From: an uncultured Hyphomicrobiales bacterium | GTDB lineage: Bacteria; Pseudomonadota; Alphaproteobacteria; Rhizobiales; Beijerinckiaceae | DNA: 64,000 nucleotides | NCBI GenBank assembly: GCA_903861645.1 | Contig: CAIOVE010000005.1 | Coordinates: 44,834-108,833, forward strand | Reading direction: 5' to 3' | Shown: piece after piece, positions 24,463 to 34,377 of the stretch | Position numbering within the stretch: the stretch's first letter is position 1 | Layout of the letters: every line of letters begins with the position of its first letter | The notes under the pieces: generated by a model | What the model was told of the DNA's origin: nothing | Seen by the model: the letters and a program-made list of their open reading frames with translations, nothing else | Database searches by the model: none | Position numbers and translations under genes: made by a program

Positions 24463-25149
24463 GTGGCCGCCGCGATCCTGCTCATAGAGGACGATCCCCG
24501 CCTCGCCGAGATGGTGCAAACCTATCTCGGCGGGTCCGGCTTCGTCGTGACCATCGCGGCGACCGGCGGCGAGGGTCTGGCGCGGGTCCGCGCCCAACCC
24601 TTCGACGCCATTCTGCTCGATCTGACCCTGCCCGACATGGACGGGCTCGACGTGTGCCGCACCCTGCGCGAGCGACCCGCGCCGCCCATCCTCATGCTGA
24701 CCGCGCGCGGCGAGCCCATGGACCGGGTGATAGGTCTGGAAATCGGCGCCGACGATTACCTGCCCAAGCCCTTCGAGCCGCGCGAATTGCTGGCTCGCGT
24801 CCGCGCGCTCCTGCGCCGGAGCGCCGCGCCCGCCGCCAGCGAGGTGCTGCGGTTCGGACGCCTCGAAATCGACGTTGGCGCGCGCGAGGCGCGGCTCGAT
24901 GGCGAGCCCCGCCCGCTAACCTCCCACCAGTTCGCCCTGCTGGTCGAACTGGCCCGCCGCGCCGGACGGGTGCTGTCGCGCGAAACGCTGATGGATCTCG
25001 TGCGCAACGACAAGCTGGACCCGTTCGACCGCTCCATCGATGTGCATATCTCGCGCATCCGGGCGGCCATCGAGGACGACCCTAAAAACCCGGCCCGCCT
25101 CATCACCGTGCGCGGCGCGGGCTATGTTTTCGCGAAAGCGCGGGACTGA
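24463..25149 (+). CDS. OmpR-family two-component response regulator
   Basis: 228 residues. Receiver domain with acidic pocket (ED at 9-11), phospho-acceptor Asp53 in LLDLTLPD, Thr in MLTARGE and Lys in PKPFEPREL; winged-helix DNA-binding domain with SIDVHISRIRAAIEDDPKNP and VRGAGYVF. The start is a GTG at 24463. The product should be phosphorylated by the kinase encoded three bases downstream. The upstream Spy-like gene resembles the CpxR/RstA-type envelope-stress arrangement. Confidence 0.94.
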   Translation: MAAAILLIEDDPRLAEMVQTYLGGSGFVVTIAATGGEGLARVRAQPFDAILLDLTLPDMDGLDVCRTLRERPAPPILMLTARGEPMDRVIGLEIGADDYLPKPFEPRELLARVRALLRRSAAPAASEVLRFGRLEIDVGAREARLDGEPRPLTSHQFALLVELARRAGRVLSRETLMDLVRNDKLDPFDRSIDVHISRIRAAIEDDPKNPARLITVRGAGYVFAKARD

Positions 25150-25152
25150 GCC

Positions 25153-26412
25153 ATGCCGCGCCTTTACCAGAAAATCTATCTCACCATTGTCGCCGCCCTC
25201 ATCGCCGTCGTGCTGGTGGCGGGCGGATTATGGCGTCTGGGCGCGCGCGGCCCGGCGGGTCAGGGCGCGGAATTCGCGGTGGAATTCGCGGCCGCCGCCC
25301 TGCCCGACGCCGCCCGGCCGGCGGCCGAGCAACAACGGGCCATCGCCGCCCTGTCGGCCCGGCTGCGCTCCGACATCACCCTGTTCGACGCCGACCGCCA
25401 GCCGATCGCCGCGGCCGGCCGGCCCGCCCCCGTCCCCCGCCCGCGCGCCGAGCCCTTCGGCATGGTGCATGACGCCGACGGCCCCGCCTGGAGCCTGCAA
25501 CTGCCCGACGGCCGCTGGCTCGTCGCCCGGCTGCCGCCCCGCCACGGCAACCCGCTGCTCGGCCTGGTGCTGTTTCTCGCCGCCATCGCCGGCGTCGTCG
25601 CGCTCTGCGCCTTTCCCGTCGTGCGCGGCCTGACCCGGCGCATCGAACGGCTGCGCGAGGGCGTCGAGACCCTCGCCGCCGGCAATCTCGCCACCCGCGT
25701 GCGGGTGGAGGGCAAGGACGAGGTGGCGCAACTGGCGCGTGGCTTCAACCACGCCGCCGCCCGCATCGAGGAACTGGTCGCCGCGCACCGCATGTTGCTC
25801 GCCAACGCCTCGCACGAGTTGCGCACGCCGCTGGCGCGCATCCGCATGGGGCTGGAGTTGATGGGCAAGGGCGACGAGCCCCGCTACCGCGCCTCCATCG
25901 AAACCGATCTGCGCGAGTTGGAAGACCTGATCGAGGGATTGCTGACGTCGAGCCGTCTCGACGCCATGACCGCCCTCGCGGAACGGGAGCCCGTCGATCT
26001 GCTGGCGCTCGCGGCCGAGGAGGCCGCGCGCATCCCCGGCTGCGCGGCCGAGGGAGAGCCCGTCATCGTGTCGGGCGACGCGCGCCTGCTGCGCCGCCTC
26101 GTCCGCAACCTGCTGGAAAACGGGGTTCGCCACGGCAAGCCGCCCGTTCTCGCTCGCGTGTCGGCGACATCAGGCATGGCGCGCCTCGACGTGATCGACC
26201 ACGGCGCCGGCGTGGCGATGGCCGATCGCGAGCGCGTCTTCGAGCCCTTCTTTCAGGCGCGGCGGGATTCGCCCGGCGCCGGGCTCGGTCTTGCCCTCGC
26301 GCGCCGCATCGCCCGACTGCATGGCGGCGACGCGCGGGCGATCGACGCGGCGGACGGCGGCTTTTGCCTGCGCGTGGAACTCGCCAGCGGGCCAGGCGCC
26401 GCCCAAAATTAG
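25153..26412 (+). CDS. Membrane sensor histidine kinase (HAMP, HisKA, HATPase)
   Basis: 419 residues: TM1 about 7-27, a periplasmic domain of about 105 residues, TM2 about 134-157, HAMP linker (RGLTRRIERLREGVETLAAGNLATRV), H box ANASHELRTPLARIRMG with phospho-acceptor His221, and the ATP-binding N, G1 and G2 boxes (NLLENGVRHG, IDHGAGV, GAGLGLALARRIARLHGG). Partner of the response regulator three bases upstream. The small periplasmic domain has no recognisable fold. Confidence 0.92.
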   Translation: MPRLYQKIYLTIVAALIAVVLVAGGLWRLGARGPAGQGAEFAVEFAAAALPDAARPAAEQQRAIAALSARLRSDITLFDADRQPIAAAGRPAPVPRPRAEPFGMVHDADGPAWSLQLPDGRWLVARLPPRHGNPLLGLVLFLAAIAGVVALCAFPVVRGLTRRIERLREGVETLAAGNLATRVRVEGKDEVAQLARGFNHAAARIEELVAAHRMLLANASHELRTPLARIRMGLELMGKGDEPRYRASIETDLRELEDLIEGLLTSSRLDAMTALAEREPVDLLALAAEEAARIPGCAAEGEPVIVSGDARLLRRLVRNLLENGVRHGKPPVLARVSATSGMARLDVIDHGAGVAMADRERVFEPFFQARRDSPGAGLGLALARRIARLHGGDARAIDAADGGFCLRVELASGPGAAQN

Positions 26413-26454
26413 CCCGACGCCCTTGCGCGCCGGGCCGCGCTGGTCCACATAACC

Positions 26455-26553
26455 GGCGGGAGGTTGGTGGTGGACGTTCCACTCGCCAACCGGGTCAGGT
26501 CCGGAAGGAAGCAGCCCTAACGAGACCGGGCGGGTCTCCGTCCAGCCTCCCAC
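26455..26553 (+). ncRNA. ffs: Signal recognition particle 4.5S RNA
   Basis: Short bacterial-type SRP RNA. The invariant SRP54-binding tip GGTCAGGTCCGGAAGGAAGC lies at 26494-26513, flanked by arms that pair end to end: GGCGGGAGG (26455-26463) with GCCTCCC near 26545-26551. Located immediately upstream of dnaX, the usual place in Hyphomicrobiales. Ends are approximate to a few bases. Confidence 0.93.
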
Positions 26554-26588
26554 CTTTCCCTTGAGCACGCCCCGAGACACCCGGCACG

Positions 26589-28487
26589 ATGACCGACGAG
26601 CGCGCGAACGAGCCCGGGTCCGCCGGGATGGACGAACCCTCCCTCGGTCTCGACCCGCCGACGCCCGCCGCCGCGGCCCCATCGACCGAGGGCGGCGCCT
26701 ATCGGGTGCTGGCGCGCAAGTACCGCCCCTCGACCTTTGAAGACCTGATCGGTCAGGAGCCGATGGTCCGCACGCTGGCCAACGCCTTCAAGCTTGGCCG
26801 CGTCCATCAGGCCTATCTGCTGACCGGCGTGCGCGGCGTCGGCAAGACGACGACCGCGCGCATTCTGGCGCGCGCCTTCAACTACGAATTGCCGGCGCGC
26901 GATGGCCGACCCGCCGTCGACGCGCCGACCGTCGACATGCCGGAGCTTGGCGTCCACTGTCAGGCGATCATCGACAGCCGCCACATCGATGTCATCGAGA
27001 TGGACGCCGCCTCGCACACCAGCGTCGACGACGTGCGCGAGATCATCGAGAACGCCCGCTTCCGCCCGGTGATGGCGCGCGCCAAGGTCTACATCATCGA
27101 CGAAGTGCACATGCTCTCGAAGTCGGCGTTCAACGCGCTGCTCAAGACACTCGAGGAGCCGCCGCCGCACGTCAAGTTCCTGTTCGCGACGACCGAGATC
27201 GAGAAGGTGCCGATCACCGTGCGCTCGCGGTGCCTGCGCTTCGATCTGCGCCGCATCGAGCCCGACGTGCTCATCGCCCATCTGCGTGGCATTTGCGACA
27301 AGGAGGGCGTGCGCGTCGAGCCGGACGCGCTGGCGCTGATCGCGCGCGCCTCGGAGGGTTCCGTGCGCGACGCGCTGTCGCTGCTCGATCAGGCCATCGC
27401 CCATGGGGCGAGCATCGGCCACGACACGATCTCGGCCGAGAGCCTGCGCGACATGCTGGGCGTCGCCGACCGCGCCCGCGTCATCGACATGTTCGAGGCC
27501 GTGATGAAGGGCGACGTCGCCAGCGCGCTCGCCATCCTCAAGGAACAATACGACCTCGGCGCCGATCCCTATCAGGCGCTCGTCGGCCTCGCCGAATTCG
27601 TGCACTTCGTCACGCGCTTCAAGCTCGTGCCCGACACGCCCATGGACGCGTCGATGAGCGCGCAGGAGTTCACCCGCGGCTCGGCTTTCGCCAAGGCCCT
27701 GTCCATCGGCGTGCTGACGCGCGCCTGGCAGATTTTGACCAAGGGCCTTCAGGACATGAAGGACGCGCCCCGGCCCATCGCCGCGGCCGACATGGTGCTC
27801 GTGCGCCTCGCCTACGCCGCCGATCTGCCGGGCCCCGAGGACGTGCTGAAACGCCTGAACGGAATCGCCGATGGCGGCGCGACGTCCGCCCGCGCCAGCG
27901 CCTCGTCGACATCGTCCGGCGCATCCGCGCGCGGCGGCGGCGGCATGGCGAGCGCGGCGGCCTCGGCGCAACGCCAGCCTTCCGCCCGCGCCGATGCGGC
28001 GCCGATGGCGTCCGCCGAACCGCGCGTGCGCGTCAAAAGTCTCGAGGACGTTGTGACGCTCGCCGCCGCTCATCGCGACGTGCAACTGAAGATCGCGCTT
28101 GAGCAGGACGTCCGCCTCGTGCGTTTCGAGGAAGGCTCGATCGACTTCTCGCTCGCCCCCGGCGCCTCGCCGCAAGTGGCGCAAACGCTGATGCGCCGCT
28201 TGCAGGAATGGACCGGCATCCGCTGGATGGTCGCCCTGTCCCGCGAGGAGGGCGCGCCCACCATCAAGGAACGCGCCGACGCGCGCGAGGCCGACAAGCT
28301 GACCGGCGCCCGCGCCCTGCCGCTGGTGCGCAGCGTGCTGGAGCGCTTTCCTGGCGCCGAGATCGTGGCGATCCGTTCCGCCGCCGACGAGGCGCCGCCG
28401 ACATCGGCCGCCATCGCGCCGGAGCCCGCGGGCGGCGATGACGACATCGGCTACGCCGACGACATCTATTCCGAGGACGATCTCTAA
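26589..28487 (+). CDS. dnaX: DNA polymerase III subunit gamma/tau
   Basis: Clamp-loader ATPase subunit, 632 residues. Walker A GVRGVGKTT (80-88), Walker B region VYIIDEVHMLSKSAFNALLKTLEEPP in part, sensor SRC in VRSRCLRF. A low-complexity Ala/Ser/Gly linker around residues 435-470 leads to the tau C terminus that contacts DnaE/DnaB. The four-cysteine zinc module of E. coli DnaX is reduced to a single cysteine (PELGVHCQAI), which I recall as the alphaproteobacterial condition. An N-terminal 36-residue extension precedes YRVLARKYRP. Followed by ybaB and recR as in most bacteria. Confidence 0.96.
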   Translation: MTDERANEPGSAGMDEPSLGLDPPTPAAAAPSTEGGAYRVLARKYRPSTFEDLIGQEPMVRTLANAFKLGRVHQAYLLTGVRGVGKTTTARILARAFNYELPARDGRPAVDAPTVDMPELGVHCQAIIDSRHIDVIEMDAASHTSVDDVREIIENARFRPVMARAKVYIIDEVHMLSKSAFNALLKTLEEPPPHVKFLFATTEIEKVPITVRSRCLRFDLRRIEPDVLIAHLRGICDKEGVRVEPDALALIARASEGSVRDALSLLDQAIAHGASIGHDTISAESLRDMLGVADRARVIDMFEAVMKGDVASALAILKEQYDLGADPYQALVGLAEFVHFVTRFKLVPDTPMDASMSAQEFTRGSAFAKALSIGVLTRAWQILTKGLQDMKDAPRPIAAADMVLVRLAYAADLPGPEDVLKRLNGIADGGATSARASASSTSSGASARGGGGMASAAASAQRQPSARADAAPMASAEPRVRVKSLEDVVTLAAAHRDVQLKIALEQDVRLVRFEEGSIDFSLAPGASPQVAQTLMRRLQEWTGIRWMVALSREEGAPTIKERADAREADKLTGARALPLVRSVLERFPGAEIVAIRSAADEAPPTSAAIAPEPAGGDDDIGYADDIYSEDDL

Positions 28488-28501
28488 CATCGGGGACCGA
28501 C

Positions 28502-28825
28502 ATGAAAGACATCATGGGGCTGATGAAAAAAGCCCAGGAAATGCAGGCCAAGATGCAGGAGATGCAGGCCGAGCTGGAGCGCACGGAGGTCGAGGGCCAA
28601 TCGGGCGGCGGCGTTGTGCGCGTGACCATGACGGCCAAGGGCGCGCTTAAAGGCGTCGCAATCGACGCGTCCCTGCTCAAGCCCGAGGAAAAGGAAATCG
28701 TCGAGGATCTGCTCATCGCCGCCCATGAGGACGCCCGCAAGAAGGGCGAGCGCCTGATGGAGGACAAGATGAAGGCCGCCACCGCCGGCCTGCCGCTGCC
28801 GCCCGGCATGAAATTGCCGTTCTAG
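28502..28825 (+). CDS. ybaB: Nucleoid-associated protein YbaB/EbfC
   Basis: 107-residue dimeric DNA-binding protein. Opens with the family pattern KDIMGLMKKAQEMQAKMQEMQ and contains GGVVRVTMTAKGALKGVAID and EDLLIAAHEDARKKGE. Starts 14 bases after dnaX and precedes recR by 15 bases, the canonical dnaX-ybaB-recR order. Confidence 0.96.
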   Translation: MKDIMGLMKKAQEMQAKMQEMQAELERTEVEGQSGGGVVRVTMTAKGALKGVAIDASLLKPEEKEIVEDLLIAAHEDARKKGERLMEDKMKAATAGLPLPPGMKLPF

Positions 28826-28840
28826 GCGATCGCGCGGACC

Positions 28841-29446
28841 ATGGCCGAACGCATCGCCGGACCGGAAATCGAACGACTGATTCAATTGCTCGCGCGGTTG
28901 CCCGGACTGGGGCCGCGCTCGGCCCGCCGCGCCGCGCTGCATCTGATCCGCAAGCGCGAGGAACTGCTCGGGCCGCTCGCCGACGCCATGCGCGTGGCGC
29001 GCGAGCGCATTGTCACCTGCTCGGCCTGCGGCAACATCGACACGAGCGATCCCTGCGCGGTCTGCAACGATCCGCGGCGCGATCCCACGATGATCGTCGT
29101 TGTCGAGACCGTCGCCGATCTCTGGGCGCTCGAACGCGTCGGCGCCATGCGCGCGCGCTATCACGTGCTTGGCGGCACGCTGTCGCCGCTGGATGGCGTC
29201 GGCCCGAAAGAGCTCAATCTCGACACGCTGCCGGCGCGCGTGGTCGAGACCGGCGCGAAGGAAGTCATTCTCGCGGTCAACGCGACCGTCGACGGCCAGA
29301 CGACCGCGCATTACATCACCGACCTGCTGTCGCATCTCGACATCAAGGTGACGCGCCTCGCCCATGGCGTGCCGGTTGGCGGCGAGCTTGATTACCTCGA
29401 CGAGGGCACGCTGTCGGCGGCGCTGCGCCAACGCACCCCGTTTTGA
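28841..29446 (+). CDS. recR: Recombination mediator RecR
   Basis: 201-residue RecFOR-pathway protein that helps load RecA at gaps. Helix-hairpin-helix [16 protein letters not shown] (20-35), zinc finger Cys60-x2-Cys63 and Cys72-x2-Cys75 (CSACGN...CAVC), and a TOPRIM domain ([31 protein letters not shown]). All key features are intact. Confidence 0.97.
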   Translation: MAERIAGPEIERLIQLLARLPGLGPRSARRAALHLIRKREELLGPLADAMRVARERIVTCSACGNIDTSDPCAVCNDPRRDPTMIVVVETVADLWALERVGAMRARYHVLGGTLSPLDGVGPKELNLDTLPARVVETGAKEVILAVNATVDGQTTAHYITDLLSHLDIKVTRLAHGVPVGGELDYLDEGTLSAALRQRTPF

Positions 29447-29500
29447 CGGCGCCGGCGCGTTTCGCCATCATGCCGCGCCTTTTCTCGCCCCACGGATGAC

Positions 29501-30673
29501 ATGACCCAAGCGCCCCTCGCCGACATTCGCGTGCTCGAACTCGCCCGCATTCTCGCGGGGCCCTGGTGCGGTCAGTTGCTCGCCGATCTCGGCGCGGACG
29601 TCGTCAAGGTCGAGCGCGCGGGCGCGGGCGACGACACGCGCCAATGGGGTCCGCCCTTCGTCGAGGCGGCGGACGGCGGCAATCTCGGCGCGGCCTATTA
29701 TCACGGCTGCAACCGCGGCAAGCGCTGCATCGAGGCGGATTTCGAAACGCCCGGAGGACGCGCGCTGATCGAGAAGCTCGTTATCCACGCCGACGTGCTC
29801 ATCGAGAATTTCAAGGTCGGCGGCCTCGCCAAATACGGGCTCGATTACGCGTCGCTGAAAAAGCTCAACCCGCGGCTGATCTATTGTTCGATCACCGGCT
29901 TCGGACAGGATGGCCCCTACGCCTCGCGCGCCGGCTACGACTTTCTCATTCAGGGCATGGGCGGCGCGATGAACGCCACGGGCCAATCGGATGGCCCGCC
30001 GACGAAGTCGGGCATCGCCATCGCCGACATCTTCACGGGTCTTTACGCGGCCAACGCCATTCAGGCGGCGCTGATCCGGCGCGCGGCGACGGGCGAGGGC
30101 GCCTATATCGACTGCGCGCTGCTTGATTCGCAGATCGCCGTGCTCGGCTATCAGGCGCTGAACTATTTCGTTTCGGGCAAGGCCGGCGGACGCATGGGCA
30201 ACGCCCATCCCAACCTCGTGCCCTATGACGTGTTTCCCGTCGCCGACGGCGACATCATCATCGCCACCGGCAATGACGGGCAATATCGCAAGCTCTGCGA
30301 CATCCTTGGCGCGCCGCAACTGGCGCTGGAATATCCCGCCAACAAGGATCGCATCGCCCGTCGCGCCGAACTGACCGCGAAGCTGCACGCGTTGACGCGC
30401 GGCTTCACCCGCGCGGACCTGCTGCCGCGCCTCGACGCCGCAGCGGTGCCCGCGGGCCCGATCAACAATGTCGCGGATGTCTTCGCCGATCCGCAGGTCA
30501 TCGCGCGCGGCATGAAGCTGACGCTCGACAATCCCCTCTCGCCGGACGGCGTCACCCATGGCGTGCGTTCGGCGATCATGATCGACGGCGCGCCCGCCGC
30601 CAGCGCGCGTCCCGCGCCGGGCCTTGGCCAGCACACGCAAGAAATACTCAACGACGTGAATTGGGGAGGCTGA
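29501..30673 (+). CDS. Class III CoA-transferase (CaiB/BaiF family)
   Basis: 390 residues. Class III enzymes pass CoA between carboxylic acids through an aspartyl-CoA intermediate. N-terminal LADIRVLELARILAGPWCGQLLADLGADVVKVER is the family opening (residues 6-39); the likely catalytic Asp lies in SGIAIADIFTGLYAANA. Downstream five bases later is a ThDP-dependent enzyme gene, an arrangement like formyl-CoA transferase/oxalyl-CoA decarboxylase pairs, but nothing in this sequence fixes the acid used. Confidence 0.88.
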   Translation: MTQAPLADIRVLELARILAGPWCGQLLADLGADVVKVERAGAGDDTRQWGPPFVEAADGGNLGAAYYHGCNRGKRCIEADFETPGGRALIEKLVIHADVLIENFKVGGLAKYGLDYASLKKLNPRLIYCSITGFGQDGPYASRAGYDFLIQGMGGAMNATGQSDGPPTKSGIAIADIFTGLYAANAIQAALIRRAATGEGAYIDCALLDSQIAVLGYQALNYFVSGKAGGRMGNAHPNLVPYDVFPVADGDIIIATGNDGQYRKLCDILGAPQLALEYPANKDRIARRAELTAKLHALTRGFTRADLLPRLDAAAVPAGPINNVADVFADPQVIARGMKLTLDNPLSPDGVTHGVRSAIMIDGAPAASARPAPGLGQHTQEILNDVNWGG

Positions 30674-30677
30674 ACGC

Positions 30678-32354
30678 ATGACGTCCAACAACCGCACCGG
30701 CGCGCGCATTCTCGTCGATCAACTCGTCGCGCAGGGCGTGCGTCACGTGTTCTGCGTGCCCGGCGAATCCTATCTGTCCGTGCTCGACGCCTTTTACGAC
30801 GCCGACATCGAGGTCACCGTGTGCCGGCAGGAGGCCGGCGCGGTGATGATGGCCGACGCCAGCGCGCGGCTCACCGGCCGGCCCGGCATCGTGTTCGTCA
30901 CCCGCGGCCCCGGCGCCACCAACGCCTCGCCCGGCATTCACATCGCCGAACATGATTCCTCTCCCGTCATCCTGTTCATCGGGCAGGTGCAGCGCGACGC
31001 CCTGGAGCGCGGCGCCTTTCAGGAAATGGACTATCGCGCTGTTTATGGTTCCTTCGCCAAGTGGGTGGTTGAAATCCACGACGCCGCGCGCATCCCCGAA
31101 TTTGTCTCGCGCGCGTTCCACACGGCGATGCAAGGCCGCCCCGGCCCCGTGGTCATCGCGCTGCCCGAGGACATGCAGAACGATCGCGCCGGCGTCGCCG
31201 ACGCGCTGCGCGTCGAGCCCGCCGTGACTTGGCCCGGCCAGACGCAGATGGCCGAATTGCAGAAACTGATCTGGGCCGCCGAGCGGCCGCTCGTGATTCT
31301 CGGCGGCTCGGGCTGGAGCGCGGCGGCGCGCGCCTCCGTGCAGCGTTTCGCCGAGCGTTTCGATCTGCCGGTCGCCTGCTCGTTCAGGCGGCTGGCGTTG
31401 TTCGACGGCGATCATCCGAATTTCGCCGGCGAGCTGGCGCTCGGCATGAACCCAAAACTGCGCGCGCGCGTGGAATCCGCCGATCTCGTTCTGCTCGTCG
31501 GCGGACGCATGGCGGAAATCCCCTCGCAGGGCTACGAACTCTTCGACATTCCGACACCGCGCCAGAAGCTCGTGCATGTCCACGCCGGCGCCGAGGAACT
31601 CGGTCGCGTCTATCATCCAGCGCTGGCGATCCACGCCTCGCCCACGGCCTTCGCCGCGGCGCTGGAAAGCCTGCAACCGCCGAACGCGATCAAATGGAGC
31701 GCGGCGACGCGCGCCGCCAACGCCGACTACCGCGTGTTCAGCGACACGGCACCGGAAAATCCCGGCCCCGTGCAACTCGGCGAAATCATGCTGTGGTTGC
31801 GCGAGCGCCTGCCGCCGGACGCGATCATCGCCAATGGCGCCGGCAATTACACGATCTGGATCGGTCGCTTCCTGCGCTTTCGTCGATACGGCACGCAACT
31901 CGGTCCCGTTTCCGGCTCAATGGGTTTCGGCCTGCCCGCCGCCGTCGGCGCCAAGCGTCTGCATCCCGAGCGCATGGTCGTCGCCTTCGCGGGCGATGGC
32001 TGCTTCCTGATGAACGGACAGGAATTCGCCACCGCGGTTCAGTATGATCTGCCCATCGTCGTCATCGTGATCGACAACGGGAACTATGGCACGATCCGCA
32101 TGCATCAGGAGCGTCGCTTCCCCGGCCGCGTCTCGGCGACGGCGCTGCGCAACCCCGATTTCGCGGCGCTGGCGCGCGCCTATGGCGGCCATGGCGAAAC
32201 CGTCGAGCGCACCGAGGAATTCGCGCCCGCCTTCGAGCGCGCGGTCGCCACGGGCCTGCCGTCGATCATTCACGTGAAGGTCGCCACCGACGCCAGCACG
32301 CCGACCGCGAGCCTGACGCAACTGCGCGCGAGCGCGCTGGCGGCGAAAAAATAG
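30678..32354 (+). CDS. Thiamine-diphosphate-dependent enzyme, acetolactate synthase-like
   Basis: 558 residues with the three-domain layout of ThDP decarboxylases/carboligases. PYR domain: [19 protein letters not shown] and the cofactor-activating Glu52 in [13 protein letters not shown]. Central TPP_enzyme_M domain around 190-330. PP domain with the metal motif [15 protein letters not shown]...DNGNYG. The phrase [25 protein letters not shown] belongs to an uncharacterised clade often annotated only as ThDP-binding protein. It lacks a clear FAD-linked pattern of biosynthetic IlvB and has no IlvH partner. Paired with a CoA-transferase gene five bases upstream. Confidence 0.85.
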   Translation: MTSNNRTGARILVDQLVAQGVRHVFCVPGESYLSVLDAFYDADIEVTVCRQEAGAVMMADASARLTGRPGIVFVTRGPGATNASPGIHIAEHDSSPVILFIGQVQRDALERGAFQEMDYRAVYGSFAKWVVEIHDAARIPEFVSRAFHTAMQGRPGPVVIALPEDMQNDRAGVADALRVEPAVTWPGQTQMAELQKLIWAAERPLVILGGSGWSAAARASVQRFAERFDLPVACSFRRLALFDGDHPNFAGELALGMNPKLRARVESADLVLLVGGRMAEIPSQGYELFDIPTPRQKLVHVHAGAEELGRVYHPALAIHASPTAFAAALESLQPPNAIKWSAATRAANADYRVFSDTAPENPGPVQLGEIMLWLRERLPPDAIIANGAGNYTIWIGRFLRFRRYGTQLGPVSGSMGFGLPAAVGAKRLHPERMVVAFAGDGCFLMNGQEFATAVQYDLPIVVIVIDNGNYGTIRMHQERRFPGRVSATALRNPDFAALARAYGGHGETVERTEEFAPAFERAVATGLPSIIHVKVATDASTPTASLTQLRASALAAKK

Positions 32355-32362
32355 CAACCGGC

Positions 32363-34192
32363 TCAGGTCGGCGATTTCTCGCCCGGCTTGCGGTTCATGT
32401 CCTTGACGCGCGTCGAGAGCTTGATCGCGCGCCGGTCGCGCGCGCCGTCGCCGCCGCTCAGCATCTTGCGGAATTCGTCGCGTTTCTCGTGAATGGACGC
32501 AATGACGAATCCCATGGGCACGCCAATGTCGACGAGCACCGCCTCCGACAGTTGCAGGCTCGCCTCGACGGTTTCGGGAATCGCGTCGGTGGCGCCAAGT
32601 TCATAGAGATGCGTCGCGTGGTGCGCGTCGCGGGCGCGCGCGACGATGGTGAGATCGGGCCGCTCGCGACGCGCCAGCTCGACCACCTGTTCGCAGGCGC
32701 GCGGCGCGTCGAGCGTCACAACCAGAGCGCTGGCGTGGGCGATGTCGCATTTGCGCAGAAATTCGACTTTCGTGGCGTCGCCCCAATAGACATTGGCACG
32801 CGTGGCGCGATCCCGCCGCACAAGCGCGGCGTCGCCATCCACCGCGATGAAAGGCTTCTTGTGCCAGTCCAGCAGGTCGCCGACGAGCTTGCCGACGCGG
32901 CCATGGCCAATGATGATCACGCGGCCCGCGTCGTCGCTCGGCGGCGCGAGGTCGGCGAGATCGGCGTCGTCGCGCGCCACGCGCCTGGGCGCTCGCGCGC
33001 CCACGGCCGCCAGCGCGGGTATCGCCACCATGGAGAGGGTCACCGCCACCATCAGCGTGGCGCCGAATTCGCCATCGACGATGCCCGCGGCGACGCCGCC
33101 GCCAATCATCACGAAGGCGAATTCGCCACCCGGCCCCAGAAGCAGCGCGGCCTCGCGCGCCATCGCGAAGCGTTGCTTGGCGACCAGCGCCAGCGGCAGG
33201 ACAATGGCGACCTTGAGGATGATCAGGCCCGCCGCCAGTCCAATCGCGCGCGCCGGCGCGGCGATGACCGCGCCGATGTTCAGGCCCGCGCCGATCGAGA
33301 TGAAGAACAGGCCGAGCAGCAGGCCCTTGAACGGCTCGATCGTCACCTCGATCTCGCGGCGGAATTCGGTTTCCGCCAGCAGCAGGCCCGCGATGAAGGC
33401 GCCCAGCGCCATCGACAGGCCCGCCATCGCGGCGACGATCGCCGTGCCCATGACGACGAGCAGGCAGGCCGCCATGAAGAACTCGGTCGAATGGGCGTGC
33501 GCGACCTGATGGAACAATGGCCGCAACAACAGGCGTCCCGCGCCGACGATCGCCGCGACCGCGGCCGCCGCCGGCAAGATCGCGAACAGCAGCCCCTGGC
33601 CAAGACCGCCGCCGCTCGCGGCCGTGTCGGGGCTCAGCATGGAGACCATGAACAGCATTGGCGCGACCATCAGATCCTGCGCGAGCAGGACGGCGAAGGC
33701 CGCGCGACCCGCCGCCGTGCCAAGGCGCCGGCGCTCGACGAGCGTGGGAATGACCACCGCCGTCGACGACAGCGACAACGCGCAGCCGATCACGAGCCCC
33801 GACGACCAGGTCTGGCCAAACCCGGCGACGGCGATGAGACAGAGCGCGAAGGCGCAAAGCACGATCTGCGGCCCGCCCAGGCCCAGCACCAGCGCGCGCA
33901 TGCGCTTGAGGCGCTCGAACGACAGTTCCAGCCCGATCATGAACAGCAGAAAGACGACGCCCAGTTCGCCCAGCGTCGCGACCTGCTCGGGTCGCTCGAT
34001 CCGCAAGGGCGCCAGCCAGGGCAGGCGCTCCGCCAGCGCGCCCACGCCCCACGGCCCGATGGCGACGCCGGCAAGGAGAAAACCGATGACGGGCGAAATC
34101 CTGATCCGCCGGAACAGCGGCACGATGACGCCAGCCGTGGTCAGGAAGAGCAGGGCGCCCTTGAATTCGTTGATCGGCAGCGTCGAGGCCAA
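32363..34192 (-). CDS. CPA2-family monovalent cation:proton antiporter (KefB/KefC-like)
   Basis: 609 residues from a TTG at 34190-34192 (product opening LASTLPINEFKGALLFL), with AGGA about 11 bases upstream; ATG 34315 adds 41 unlikely residues. About twelve membrane segments (Na_H_exchanger domain), then a cytoplasmic RCK/TrkA-N Rossmann domain (RVIIIGHGRVGKLVGDLLD; about residues 410-530). K+ efflux systems of this type are gated by glutathione adducts or nucleotides. The end of the protein is charged (RDRRAIKLSTRVKDMNRKPGEKSPT). It converges on the ThDP-enzyme gene with an 8-base gap. Confidence 0.88.
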   Translation of the reverse strand: MASTLPINEFKGALLFLTTAGVIVPLFRRIRISPVIGFLLAGVAIGPWGVGALAERLPWLAPLRIERPEQVATLGELGVVFLLFMIGLELSFERLKRMRALVLGLGGPQIVLCAFALCLIAVAGFGQTWSSGLVIGCALSLSSTAVVIPTLVERRRLGTAAGRAAFAVLLAQDLMVAPMLFMVSMLSPDTAASGGGLGQGLLFAILPAAAAVAAIVGAGRLLLRPLFHQVAHAHSTEFFMAACLLVVMGTAIVAAMAGLSMALGAFIAGLLLAETEFRREIEVTIEPFKGLLLGLFFISIGAGLNIGAVIAAPARAIGLAAGLIILKVAIVLPLALVAKQRFAMAREAALLLGPGGEFAFVMIGGGVAAGIVDGEFGATLMVAVTLSMVAIPALAAVGARAPRRVARDDADLADLAPPSDDAGRVIIIGHGRVGKLVGDLLDWHKKPFIAVDGDAALVRRDRATRANVYWGDATKVEFLRKCDIAHASALVVTLDAPRACEQVVELARRERPDLTIVARARDAHHATHLYELGATDAIPETVEASLQLSEAVLVDIGVPMGFVIASIHEKRDEFRKMLSGGDGARDRRAIKLSTRVKDMNRKPGEKSPT

Positions 34193-34377
34193 GGCGGGTC
34201 CAATCCTGGTTGGGATGGCGCATTGTGGCCCGCGCGACCGGCGCCGGCAACGGCGGCGCGAAACTCCCGACACCGTGAAGGGGCCGGTCTTGTCCCGGCG
34301 CGCTCTTTCGCCCAAAGTGACGGGGATCGGGCGCCGGATCGAATCGTCGCGCCCCCTTTCCCGGAGACTTTTTCCTC

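Noticed and set aside
29501..32354. Oxalate degradation pair frc-oxc
   Set aside because: Gene order fits, but the ThDP enzyme carries phrases of an acetolactate-synthase-like clade and no diagnostic oxalyl-CoA decarboxylase motif could be recognised.
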